Positions 34,627 through 45,522 of a stretch of 64,000 nucleotides of DNA are shown here, piece after piece. The stretch covers positions 310,001 through 374,000 of the forward strand of contig JAHLKC010000008.1 of the NCBI GenBank assembly GCA_025449115.1. The letters are read 5' to 3'. The notes under the pieces are model-generated. The model made no database searches and was not told where the DNA came from. It saw nothing but the letters and a program-made list of their open reading frames with translations. Position 1 is the stretch's first letter; the number at the start of each line of letters is the position of its first letter. A program made the position numbers and the translations under genes. Source of the DNA: Chytridium lagenaria. Its lineage: Eukaryota; Chytridiomycota; Chytridiomycetes; Chytridiales; Chytridiaceae.

Positions 34627-35999
34627 GTGGGAATGAAACGAAGACGGAAGACTAGAACAAATGACTTTGAGGCTATTGAGCCGTCGTCGCCTACACCTCG
34701 TTATGCCTCGTTAGATTCGATACAGAGCTTTGAGCATGATGGCGAGGATGTGGGCACGATTGGAGCCTTTTCGTCAGCAGAGGAAGCCGAAGAGACCAAC
34801 CATGGTCGTGACAAACCCACCACCATGTCCAGACGACCTCTCGAGGTTATTATAACCACAACAACTACCACTGCTCCAACAGTGGCAGCAGCAACGACAG
34901 CAAAATCCGGTCCTTCATCAAGAAATCGCACCCCATCACCAAAGAGACCTGCTCTTACCCTTTCTCCGTCGACACGCGGGTCTTCTCGGAAGCGGAAACG
35001 TGGTGAGAAAGAGGACTCGATGGAGAGAGTCCCGGAGACGCTTTACGATAACGACGTTCATGATGTTCGACATGTGTCGCTTCTTGACCTTCATATCTCT
35101 GGTTCGGCTCAGCTGGATAGACCAAGAATTGACACAAGACCCGCACCACATGGAGAAGGATTAGCAAAGGTGTTGGTGCCGTCCACACCTCCTCCCGCTA
35201 AACGAAGCAGAACAATAGATGGTGAAAAAGACGGGGATGAGACTCAATCTGCACCAAAATCCCCACCGACACCTGTGATGACTTCTCCGAGTTTCAAGAG
35301 GTTTGGATCCTTCATGTCGTTACCAAGGCTCCCACCTTCCGCCATGATGGAGGATGCGGATACAGTTTCACTTAATCGAGAACCTGGAGGAACTTCAAGA
35401 AGAGGGTCAGGTGATGGGCTTTTCGAGAAAATGAGGACAATGAAGAGACAAGGGTCGATGAGCAGGAGTAAAGGAAAGGAAGTGGATATAGAAGAGGATG
35501 AGGATGATGAAGATGATCACCATGCGCTTGTAGCAAGGTTTTTGAAACCTGTTGCTGGACAACTGAAGCTTATGGTTCGGGAGAAAAATGTGTTGAAGGG
35601 AGGGTGAAAAAGCTTGTTGAGGAGTTAGACAAGGCGAATGCTTTTATTAAGAAACAACAGGAAGCGGAGATGGCGTGGACAAGGAAAAGGGAGAGGGAGG
35701 AGGAGGAGCGGGTGGAGGAGAAGGTTAAGATGATTGATAAACAAAGGGTGGAGATTGAGATGTTGAAGGGGGCGCTGAATGCACTGAAGAAATCGGTGGT
35801 GGAGAGCAATGAACGTGACTTTGGTGAACATACAGGTTTACCTCGACATAAGATGAACGAAAATGGAGGAGAAAGTGGCAATGATGGGTCAACAGTTGCA
35901 AGAGGGGATTTAGAAGCGTCAAAGGGAGGGTTGACATCAGGACACGCTCATGGCAGACGACGACACGCCTTCTGCAGGAGTTGTCGCGTGCTGCTCTGA
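34627..35999 (+). CDS. Nuclear-type disordered protein with C-terminal coiled coil, unrecognised
   Basis: The protein begins MGMKRRRKTRTNDFE and has several basic nuclear-localisation-like patches (KRKRGEK, PAKRSRT), Ser/Pro-rich disorder and an acidic run (EEDEDDEDD). A charged heptad-rich helix from about 35560 to 35800 (KKLVEELDKANAFIKKQQ ... MLKGALNALKK) should form a coiled coil. The tail is Gly/Asn-rich and ends with three Cys near CRSCRVLL. The reading frame changes at the GGGAGGG run at 35597-35605, probably one missing base, since the coiled coil continues on both sides. No family recognised; a chromatin or spindle role would be a guess. It follows AP-1 beta by 66 bp in the same direction. 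Confidence 0.55.
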
Positions 36000-36460
36000 C
36001 AGTCGTGGCGACACGCAAAAACTTGTAATATATGTTTTAATGTATTTGTGCCCCCTTCAATCCGACTTGCCATCTTTTGACTTGAGAGGTAACGCCAATC
36101 ATTTTCAAAGGCACCGCAACTGTTGCATTACCGCACTCGTCAGACATAGCACAACAAACGACGACGTATTCTCGTAGAGCTGCACGAGAGGAGCAACTGC
36201 ATTAGTGGGGAGAACGACGTTTCTAGCTGTTGAGCTGCTGTCTTCCTGCTGATATCGTTTGCCTGGTGGCGAAATCTATAACATTCTTTTCTTATTGATT
36301 GCATTCACCATTTCCTCAAGAGACTGCTGCCCAACGAGGGCTATTAAAGATATAGAGGAAGGGAGAACCGTTACATCCAGTTCAGTAATCATCGACATCC
36401 ATAAGGAGAAGGCTTGTCGTTGAAGCACCAACGCATCCCCTCGACACTGTCCTCATTTAA
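36000..36460. other. Intergenic spacer
   Basis: 460 bp between two co-directional genes, holding 3' untranslated sequence of one and the promoter of the channel gene. A run of TG/CA-rich hexamers is visible; no ORF is credible. Confidence 0.45.
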
Positions 36461-39400
36461 ATGGAAAGTAAAGTCTTGACCGGAGGAGAGAGAGACTACA
36501 GCCAAGATGGTTCATCATGGAGTAGTGATCATCGTCGCGGGAGCATTCCCGAGCACGTCAACTCTCATCGCCGCGGAAGTATTCTCGAGCACGTGAATGA
36601 TTATCGCCGTGGAAGCATCCCCGAGCATATCTCCATGACGTCTTTTTCCTCAAGGCCGCTTAGGGAGACGCCCGAACCAGCAGTATTACGTTTCGATGAA
36701 GGATGGTCCACGTCAACGTATCGTATGGGGAGCGCATCAACAGGGACAGTATTCGGGAGAACTGAGGCTTTACACAACCATGCTGGCGAAAAGGCCAGGC
36801 CGCATCCACGGGCCCTCTCCCGAATTGCAACAAGCACACCAGATATCTCGCGGTCGGAGCTCGATCTTTCTAAACCTTCATCGACACGCGCTAGGTCACC
36901 TCTATTGACAGCGTTGGACCCTACAGAGGAGGAGGTGTCAAATGCGAAACGTGTTGAGCTGTTTGGAATACCGTTGCTCAGGCTGACGCAAGTTAACAGC
37001 TACGCCGTTGTCCGTCAAACCTACAAGTATCATAGACAATCGCATCGACAGGATAAACCTAAATCTTTTCTGGCAGTGGCTTCACTCATCTTTGACCTTC
37101 GACATTACTATAATTTACTTTGGAGCTTTGTCAAGAGTCCTAGTAGGATTGCCATTTTCATGATCCTTGACCTTCTTTCCGACATCATAATGTCGATTCT
37201 CTACTTAATTGAGATTCAATGGAACTTTTCACATCATATGGACACTGAAGTTTTGGAGAGAGGGCACCCAAGATGGTTATGGGTCTCACGTCCAAACGCC
37301 TTGTTCTACATTGCATCCGTGTTTTCCATATTCAACCTCCTTTCCTTTCTCAATCGGCTTCTCCTCGCGGATCATAAACTGAACACCATATTTAGCCAGT
37401 ATTATTATTAGGTTGGCTTTTTCATTGTGGTTACGTTCTTATTCCAGGCTAACATTTACATTATAGAGCTGGTCACGTCTGTTCCATTCGTCGTCGCCTC
37501 AGGGTAAAGTTAAAATTACATATATACTATGTTTTTGTGGGCAAGCAGTTAGATTAACTCAATGTCGTTTCGTGATACTAGTTTGATGGCGGCCGCTTAC
37601 TGTATATCCTTATTTTTTACGTGCTATCGTTGCGGTGTCTAGAGTAAGCTATGATCATGATGCTTTACCTCACCGTATTGTAGATGAAAACCGTTCTTCG
37701 ACTTCGAGGTGCAACGCGATTTTTAAAGTAAGATCTCATATTGAAACCGATGCTCACCTTTCCTTTTTACAGCTTCAGCGTTGTCACGGAGAAGCTTGTC
37801 CTCGTCTTCACAACAATTGCTGCAATTATTTATGTTGGACTCTGCGCTTTTCAATTTGCGGAATCGAACTTTCAAAGCGATGGAGAAATTCTCAATCTCA
37901 CTGTTATGCAATATTTGTGAGTTAACTCCCTCTCCCATTTATTCCTTAAGTGAAACGTATGAAGCTGATTTGACTTCCCATACAGCTATTTTATTATTGT
38001 CACGCTTTCTACAGTTGGTTTCGGTGATATAACCGCGAAGAGCTCGCCAGGACAATTTGTCGTTGTTCTGCTCATCTTCGTCGCTTTGTCGATTATCCCG
38101 CTGATGTTAACCAATCTCGTCGAGACTATTAGTCTCCAAAAGGCCGGTGGTGGGTCTTTTAAAAAAGGCTCATCAAATTACGTTGTCATAATTGGAAAAC
38201 ATTGACACTACACCAAAGATCATTGACGTCTTGGAGAACTTTTTAACGGACGTATGTGTAATCAAAATGAGTTATTTTAATGCCTTTTACAGGAAAGTGA
38301 AGATCAATTTTGAAAGTTGTGATAGTGGCGAGGCGTGAAGGCTCCGCCTGCTGTCAAGATGGTAATCAATCAAAGTTTATATAAGGATCGTGTAATCTTC
38401 CTCGTTGGAGCTGGACTCGACCAGGAGGATATGAAACGATTTCACCCAGAGTGCGTTTTTTTTGTTGTTTGCATATTAATTTCCCTATGATAGGGGTGCT
38501 TTAGCAGTATTTGTTGTTGGAGATCGATTTGCGGTTGATAAACGACGTGAAGATGAAGAGAATACTCTCAGAGCTTGGGCAATTGATGAGTATGTCATTA
38601 TGATGTAGATCGGAATATTGACATTCCTTCATAGCTACACGCAGCAGGCTGCGAATTTATATGTGTCCAACCTTTTACCAGAGACAAAGATATTCCAGGA
38701 AAAGGCGGCTTCAGGGGGTAAATTTTTGTAACGCAATATATGGTTTTAACTTTTGCCCTTCGTTATTAAGTCGTGTGCATTGATGATATCAAACAAGTAA
38801 GATCTCGTTACATGCTTGACTATTTCTTTGCTATTCTAATGTAATTAACATCATGTATTTCTTTAGATTGTTCTGGCTCATACTTCTCTATGTTCGGGGT
38901 CGGCAGCTGTGTTGATTAATTTAATCCATAAATGTACCTTGGGTTTCGCTTATTTTCATGACTAACTTTGGAATTAGATACCCCTCATGATCAGTACCGT
39001 CAAACATGGACGGCTTTGTATGGTTGGTCTTTATCGATGCCTTATCTATTGCTTAAAGCATTTTAGGCGACGGAGCTGGAAACGAGATGTATACGGATGA
39101 AGTGAACCCAGCCTTTGACAAGCAAAAGTTTACGGACGTAGCTTGGGTGAGTCAAAGGCTTTTTTAAGTCATCGGATATTGACACTGTTTTTCTATCAAA
39201 GTATCTGTACAGAGAGTTTCAAGCGATTATGGTGGCCGTTCTCTGCTATGATAAGGCGCATAACGAATATCATTTGCTGTTGGTAGGAATATCAGTTCAA
39301 TTTGTGGTTTTAATTGCAATCGTCTTTAAAAAGAATCCTGGTGCTACCTATCATTTCAAAAAAGAAGACAAATATGTCTTGATTGCACAGGGTCCCCAAG

Positions 39401-41039
39401 AAATTAGTGATATTCGGAATCTTGTAAGCTATGAAGTTCACTCTAACGTTAATGTTTAATTTAGACAAGGGAGGAATTCAATTCTAGCGTCCTTAAGGAT
39501 GGGGAGGCTTATGGAAGCCTCAAGGAAGGTTTGCAAGCTTTCTTTGAGAGTTATGACTGAGGGAGTTTACCAGATGAAGAAAGCGTTCAGATGTTTACAC
39601 CAATGACAGACCGTTTCGAGGACTCATTTTTTCCTGTGGTAAGATTTTGTCAATTTATATTTCATGCTGATAAGGTTTTAAGTATGAGGATTCTATCATT
39701 GGCACACCGTCTCCGCACTATTCGGATCAAAACGTCCAATTCTGCCATCTTCGCAAAACCGCGGCATTTCTCCACGAATGCATTATTCCGGACACCCAAG
39801 ATTTATGTGACCATTTTGTCGTGTGTACGAGACATTTCAAACTCTTCCAGTTTGTTTGCACTCTACGGTATGGACTTCTTTTAACTTTCTATTTTTTATA
39901 AATTAGAAAACATGAAATAATATGTTTTAATATATAGGGCTGCATATCTTACAGCGGAAGATGTTAGGCCGATAGTATTCATATCGGAACAGCCTCCAAC
40001 TGAAACTGAGTTTGAGGTGCTGTCGGTATTCCCGAGGATCTATTTTATTATTGGGGATCCAAGGACAGAGAAGGATTTGATAAGAGCGGGGGTCACCAAA
40101 GCACGGAAAGGTGTGTAATAATATTTTAAATGGCGCTATAAGAGATATTAATTAACTTTGTTGATGTGGACAAAAGTTATTATCTTTAGCTTGTCCTTCC
40201 AAAATGGCAACCAATTCTCGGATAGTACTTCTATGTAGGTGGACATCCTTATACCTTGTTTCGACAGTATTTTGTAAACTTACCCCACTCGTTTATGCAG
40301 TATGATCTCCCACTTGATCTACTCCGATGACGTCCGACATCGGCCACCGCATCCCTGTCGTTATCGAACTCGACAAACGCGCCCACATCGGTTTCCTCCA
40401 ACCTTCCGCCATCCGAAGCTCACGTCGCCATCGTCGCAAAGCCAACGCCGCCACTAGAGTTATAGATCAGAATCTTGGGTACCTATACACCCCAATGTAT
40501 GCATCAGGGCGGGTAGTTGTTGCAGCTATGCTTGGTAAGCTTTTATGTGTTGATCTTCTGTTAATGTGCGATTTTAGATTGCCTGCTGTTTCAGCTTTCG
40601 GATGGGAATGACAATCCGGTTGTGGATACGTTTAGATTGCTTTCAGGGGTATATTTGAGGAAGGATGTTGTGTTATATCAAAAGTATGGTTTGAGGTCTT
40701 CTTATATGCGACAGATCCCTATTGAAAAAGAGTTTGAGGTACGGTTGTTTTATCCTATCATTCCTTGCTCTTTTTATTAGATGATCATATTTATGATAAA
40801 CTGCATCTTGCACCACTTTGTGTTTCGTTTTTACACTTATATCGTGGAACTTATATAGTTACTAATTTAGGGTCGACGATTCTCCGAGCTTTTTAAGGAA
40901 CTTGCTCAGAAGCGAGGACGCATCGCTCTCGGTATTTACAGAACGGGACGGCCATCTTAACAACCGGCTTCCGTTTGTTATCACAAATCCCCTTCCCAGC
41001 CTTATTCTAGAATCCGGGGACCTTGTTTTCGTGATTTAG
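36461..41039 (+). CDS. Slo-family (Slo2/KNa-like) potassium channel
   Basis: The N-terminus is cytosolic and Ser/Arg-rich with three 12-residue RRGSI repeats. Hydrophobic segments follow (AIFMILDLLSDIIMSILYLI, then a helix near FYIASVFSIFNLLSFLNRL, and one at LVLVFTTIAAIIYVGLCAF). The pore loop carries the selectivity filter T-V-G-F-G-D at 38011-38028, and a long S6 (VVVLLIFVALSIIPLML) follows. Two RCK domains come next: NYVVIIG..., LRAWAIDEYTQQAANLYV, GAGNEMYTDEV, YRPIVFISEQPPTE-like strands, and a final ELFKELAQKRGRIALGIYR, typical of the second RCK of Slo2 channels. The stop is at 41037-41039. About 15-20 short introns break the RCK part, and some joins are unclear. Gating ions are unknown. 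Confidence 0.82.
36530..36637 (+). repeat. Three tandem 36-bp repeats coding for an RRGSIxEHxN 12-mer
   Basis: Units start at 36530, 36566 and 36602 and translate to HRRGSIPEHVNS, HRRGSILEHVND and YRRGSIPEHISM. Each has the R-R-x-S pattern favoured by cAMP-dependent protein kinase. The repeats sit in the N-terminal tail of the channel, close to its start. Confidence 0.9.
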
Positions 41040-41341
41040 GCTTTAGTCTTTTGCTTATACTCTTTTACAGTCATTCGCTTATATTATAAACACTCGCTTC
41101 AATTTTTTAATTCTTACACTGCATGCATAACCACACCTTTTCTGTACCTTATCCTTATTTTATGTGAATTCATTTCTGCACATTCAATTCTCGTGAATTT
41201 TTTAAACCTTCACAGCCAATCCTAAACAATAAAAGAAGAAAGCATTTAAAACAAAAAATTTAAACCCGACATAAACCACCAAGAACATATTCACAAATGG
41301 CTTTGCTATAATTAAAAGTGTGAGGAAAAAAGATTCACGCA

Positions 41342-43428
41342 TCAGATCTCGCTGTACCCTCCACCCTCCTTCCCCATCGGATCCTTCCCCACAAATTTCT
41401 TTTGCGCCACGACCTGCTTCCCCGCCTCCCTGTCCAAAATCGGCGCCTTAGCGTCTCCCTCCATATCCCGCTCCTCATCCACATTATCGTCATCAGATTT
41501 GATCTCTAAATGCTTGGCAGCGGGATCATGACCTTCCGAGTTATTGTTTTTTTGGGGCATGTTTTGGTCTGCGGATTTGCCCGCGGCGTCTTTAAAGGAA
41601 CCGTTTTTGGAGTGAGAGAAGGCGGGAGAGGCGTTGTTATTGGCGTTGGCTGGGGTTGCAGGGGTACCGTCTTCAAGGGGGTCATCCTTTTTTTTCAAAG
41701 GTTCGTCGTTGAGAATTTTGGAAGGATCCTTTTGGTCAAGTTTCGCGTCAAAGGATATGTTGAGAATGACATTGTCGAAGGAGGAAGGGATTTTGTTGGG
41801 AATGTCTTTGCCGCCGGGGACTAAAACGGGGGGTCTGTGAGATGATTCTTTATCAAAGGAGGAGAGAGAGGGCGGTGTGTTGGAGTTTTCTTTGCCGAAA
41901 GAGGAGAGGGAGGGGGGTTCACCGGAGTTTTCTTTCTCGAAAGAGGAGAGGGATGGGGGTTGGCTGGAATTTTCTTTATCGAAAGAGGAGCGGGAAGGGG
42001 GTTGGTTGGAGTTTTCTTTGTCGAAAGGGGAGAGGGCGGAGGGTTTGTTAAAGTTATCTTTGTCGGAAAAGGAAAGCGAGGGGTTTTTGTTGAGTTTCTC
42101 CTTGTCGAAAGAGAGAGCGGGAGCTTTTTTCTCATTTTCCTTATCATCAAGCAGCTTGTTGACTACATTTTTGTCCAAAGAGGAAAGAGCAGAGAGCTTA
42201 TTGGATGCCTCTTTGTCAGAAGATGACAGAGCTGCAGGTTTGTTCAATGATTCTATTTCGGAAGAAGTAAAGGAGTCTTTACGCGCCGAACTATCTTTTA
42301 AAGGTACATCCTTGAAGGCATTCTGACCAACGTTGATGGGACTCGGGAGAGCTGCCTCATTGACTTTTCCCAACGAAGAATCCTTGTCAATAACTACAGT
42401 ATTATCCGGAGAGTCAATATCGGTGTCAAGACCATTCAAAGCGACTTCTGTGCCATTGTATGTAGAACGAAGAGGAGCTTCATCGTCTTCTTCATCATCA
42501 TCATCGATATTGTCCATGTCCGCTGGCGGTATCGGAGGATTAATATTGGCGTCGACTTGCTTAAATTCTTCTTGTTTTGATGGGGCGTTGGTGATATTTA
42601 AAGAAGGAGGTTGGCCGAGAATGACAGATATCTCTTCTTTCAATTGAGATTCCTGCACTGGCTTTGATGCTTTATCAGGTAGACCCGCTGCATCCAATGA
42701 TAATCCGCTTTTAACCAAAGCTTCGTGATTATTTCTTGCGACGGTTTCTGCTGAAACTGCAATGGGCTTTGAGACGTCCACTTCACCATTGTCGCTGAGT
42801 TCAGCCTTGAATTTCTTTTTGGACTCAGCGACTGCGCTTTCAATTCTTTTCTTCTCGCTTAGTTCTGAATCTATAATCTTCTCCGTCTCATTCTTCTTGG
42901 GCTTACTGATTTGAGTGGATGGTGTCTCCGGCGGACTGGCCACCCGCTTAATGTCAATTTGGCTTAAGACCTGCCCATCAGCGATCATTTTTCCAATTTC
43001 ATGACCGCTGTTTGGATCTTCTTCGTTGTCTTCCTCCTCCTCCTCCTCCTCGCCATCGTCGTCATCCTCTGTAAGTTGTTCAGGGACGGCGACGTTGATT
43101 TCGAATGGGTTGATGGGAACATCAGCCAAAGGTTCGTCGTTGAAGAGATCATCTATTCTTCTTGGAGCATCCTTTGCTGATGTTTGGTCTACGGGGTTGG
43201 CAAATGCCGAATTGCCGTCTGAAAGCTCTGGTTCATAGTCTAAGGCATCATCGTTCTGTCTCGAACGAGAAGGGGTTGTGAAGAGTGCAATAAGATAGAC
43301 GACGATGGCAAGCACTGGAGGCAACGGAGGGTTAGCGTGATTACACACACGACGTCCGATCACTTACGAAGAATGTTGTAAACGTTGATCCTTCCTCCCT
43401 TAGAGTATCGCGACCTTCCAAAGACCAT
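41342..43428 (-). CDS. Acidic, repeat-rich single-pass membrane or secreted protein, unrecognised
   Basis: The preferred start is the ATG at 43426-43428, which gives MVFGRSRYSKGGRINVYNIL. A short intron (donor GTAAGT, acceptor CTCCAG) then joins to LAIVVYLIALFTT, an N-terminal hydrophobic anchor or signal. The rest, about 650 residues, is strongly acidic with Glu/Asp runs near residues 90-115. Its middle carries about six 14-residue repeats of the pattern SxxPPSLSSFxKEN (DNA 41850-42110). There are no Cys pairs or known domains. Type II anchor plus disorder suggests secretory-pathway scaffolding or a wall component; this is inference. A single long frame with few interruptions argues for real coding. 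The stop is at 41342-41344. Confidence 0.65.
41850..42110 (-). repeat. Tandem 42-bp coding repeats (SSFxKENSxxPPSLS)
   Basis: About six copies in frame with the acidic protein. Unit length is 42 bp (14 codons), with the best copies around FDKEN/FEKEN/FGKEN. Sequence divergence between copies is mostly at synonymous and charged positions, suggesting an array of intermediate age. Confidence 0.85.
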
Positions 43429-43494
43429 CGTTTCCTTTTTCTTCTACAGTAACGGACTTTCAAAGTTCTTTGTTTTTGAATCTGTACGTATTTT

Positions 43495-45022
43495 TTATTG
43501 TTTGGAGTGACAATCTGAAACATTCAAACTCTCAAACTGAGATACCAGCTCTTGTGACTTGATAGCGGACAACAGCGCCTGGCGAACAGCACCGCACGAA
43601 CGCTTAGGACAGTACCAGCCGTCCTCAGAAAAATGTCCTGGCTGCATCATCTGCGTGATAGAAGTGTCCAACTTGTCAAAGAGGGCGGTTTGATTGTTGA
43701 GAAGGCTTTCGTCCATGGTAATGGTGTTGGGAATGCCGTCGTAGCTTGGCCATTCCGCGTCCGGAATGATCTTGATATTACCTCCTCCACCTGACCCAAT
43801 GACGGCTGCAAGCTGGGAAAAGCCGCTTTTTGACGATATCAAGATATCTGAAGCCGCTAAGAGGTGGAGACTTCGAATGGGGTCCGTGTTTATAAAAGAG
43901 GCGAAGGAGTAAGCATCCAGCAATGGCTTCAGATCTTCGATGTTCCCGTCTGTAAAAAGATGAAGCCTAATTTGGTCCTCGTGAAAGTATTCCAAGAGCT
44001 TGCTGATCAAGTTCTTAAAATAGTCTAGCGGCAGGTATCTAAGCTTGGTCAGCCGAGACCAGCCCTTTTGAGCATATCGAAGAACATCTCCATGACGAAC
44101 ATGAACAGCAACATGAAGCTTGTGCGGCTCCTTGGAGTATTCACAAGACATGGGGTGGGTTTTTCTTGCCAACGCGTATGCCATAGACCAGAAATTCCGC
44201 GTGTACTTATAAGAGTAACTTGCAGCTGGTTGGTCAAGGCGGAATAAAGCATTGGCATCCTTAAAGTTTTCAACCTCCTTATCTATGGTCTCTCTTAATG
44301 GCTTCTTCTTAGAGATCTTGACCTCCTTGATGTTGCCTGAGGAAATCTCTGCCTCAATTGATTCCATGGACCAGCGATTAAGCCCACTTAACCTGAAAAT
44401 ACTTTCACATTCTCCTTCTTCAGTGCGCGCACATCGGAGAGGCGTATGAATTCTGGTCAGATTGTGCATAATTGATATGAGGACTCCAAAGTTGTCTTTA
44501 AAGATGGTTAGTTGCAACAACCTAAAAGGGTTTACAAACATTCAGCTACGGTATTCCCAATGCCACGCTTTGAGGTCATTTGATAAAAGAATCGACCACT
44601 TGGAGGAGACTTTGCCTTGGTAAAGTCCGTTTTTCCAATGTTCTTCAGCAAGTTGGCAAACCTATCTAGTTCTTAACAAGAACATGAGTGCACTGCGACG
44701 CCCACAAATTCACTCAACTGTGCGATTCAATTACAATATCGTCGTTATCAGTATCAATGTCTTCTTCAGTGGTGGCGTTGACGGCGGTGTTTATTTCAAT
44801 CAAGACCACATCACCACTGGCGTTTCGCGACACGTCAGCATCAATGACAGGAGGGATGTCAATGACGGGAGAGACGTCTGTGCTGTCCTCGATGGCAGGT
44901 TCGGTCTCCTTGGCGTCCGCTACAATGGTAAACAGTCTGATCATGACGAGTGCACCAAATATGATCAGCGTGGCCAACGGCAGCAAGGCGACCGGCCTCT
45001 TCATGACCCATCCCTTTGACAT
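43495..45022 (-). CDS. Golgi-type fucosyltransferase-like enzyme
   Basis: The first exon, from the ATG at 45020-45022, encodes MSKGWVMKRPVALLPLATLI and a single hydrophobic segment, i.e. a type II signal anchor, then an acidic stem. After introns comes RFFYQMTSKRGIGNTVAE. The catalytic domain shows HVAVHVRHGDVLRYA, the H-x-R-x-G-D motif seen in alpha-1,2/1,6- and O-fucosyltransferases, then LHLFTDGNIEDLKPLL and DPIRSLHLLAASDILISSKSGF, where related enzymes bind GDP-fucose. The family is GT-B-like fucosyltransferase in the broad sense; I cannot assign GT11, GT23 or a chytrid-specific group. The gene precedes the repeat-rich membrane protein by about 70 bp on the same strand. The stop is at 43495-43497. 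Confidence 0.7.
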
Positions 45023-45522
45023 TTTTCTGTTGTTTTGATTTTGTTATTTAAAAGGTGATCAACACAGAAACAAATTCAAAGTCCGGGAATTAAGCTTCTT
45101 TTAAGCTTACCTTCCATCACCCCCATGCAAGATTTCAAAGTGGATATCTGTGCAGAGAATGCGCGTAACATGGATACGTGCGTAATTCCTGAAGGCACGT
45201 TGACACAAAGACCACCACCATCATGTGCAATACCCGAACAGGAGTCCAACGCGTGATAACTAAACGATACCAAAAAAGGCCGTCATTCAATCATAGAGCT
45301 CTCGTGCGTCAATCGTTTCAGCCGCAAACTTCATTTTATGGGCTTTTTACTTGTTCGCAGTGTTTGATAGACCTTGCACTGAATTTTCGTCGAATTGTCC
45401 GAATTTCTGTTGAAGAAGGGCAAGGAACAAAAAAAAAGTAGGAATTTCAAAAAAGAGAACCCCCCCACTTGCTGGACAGTCCGTTTTGAGCATCGGTCTA
45501 ACGGGGAAGTGTGCTGCTGGGA

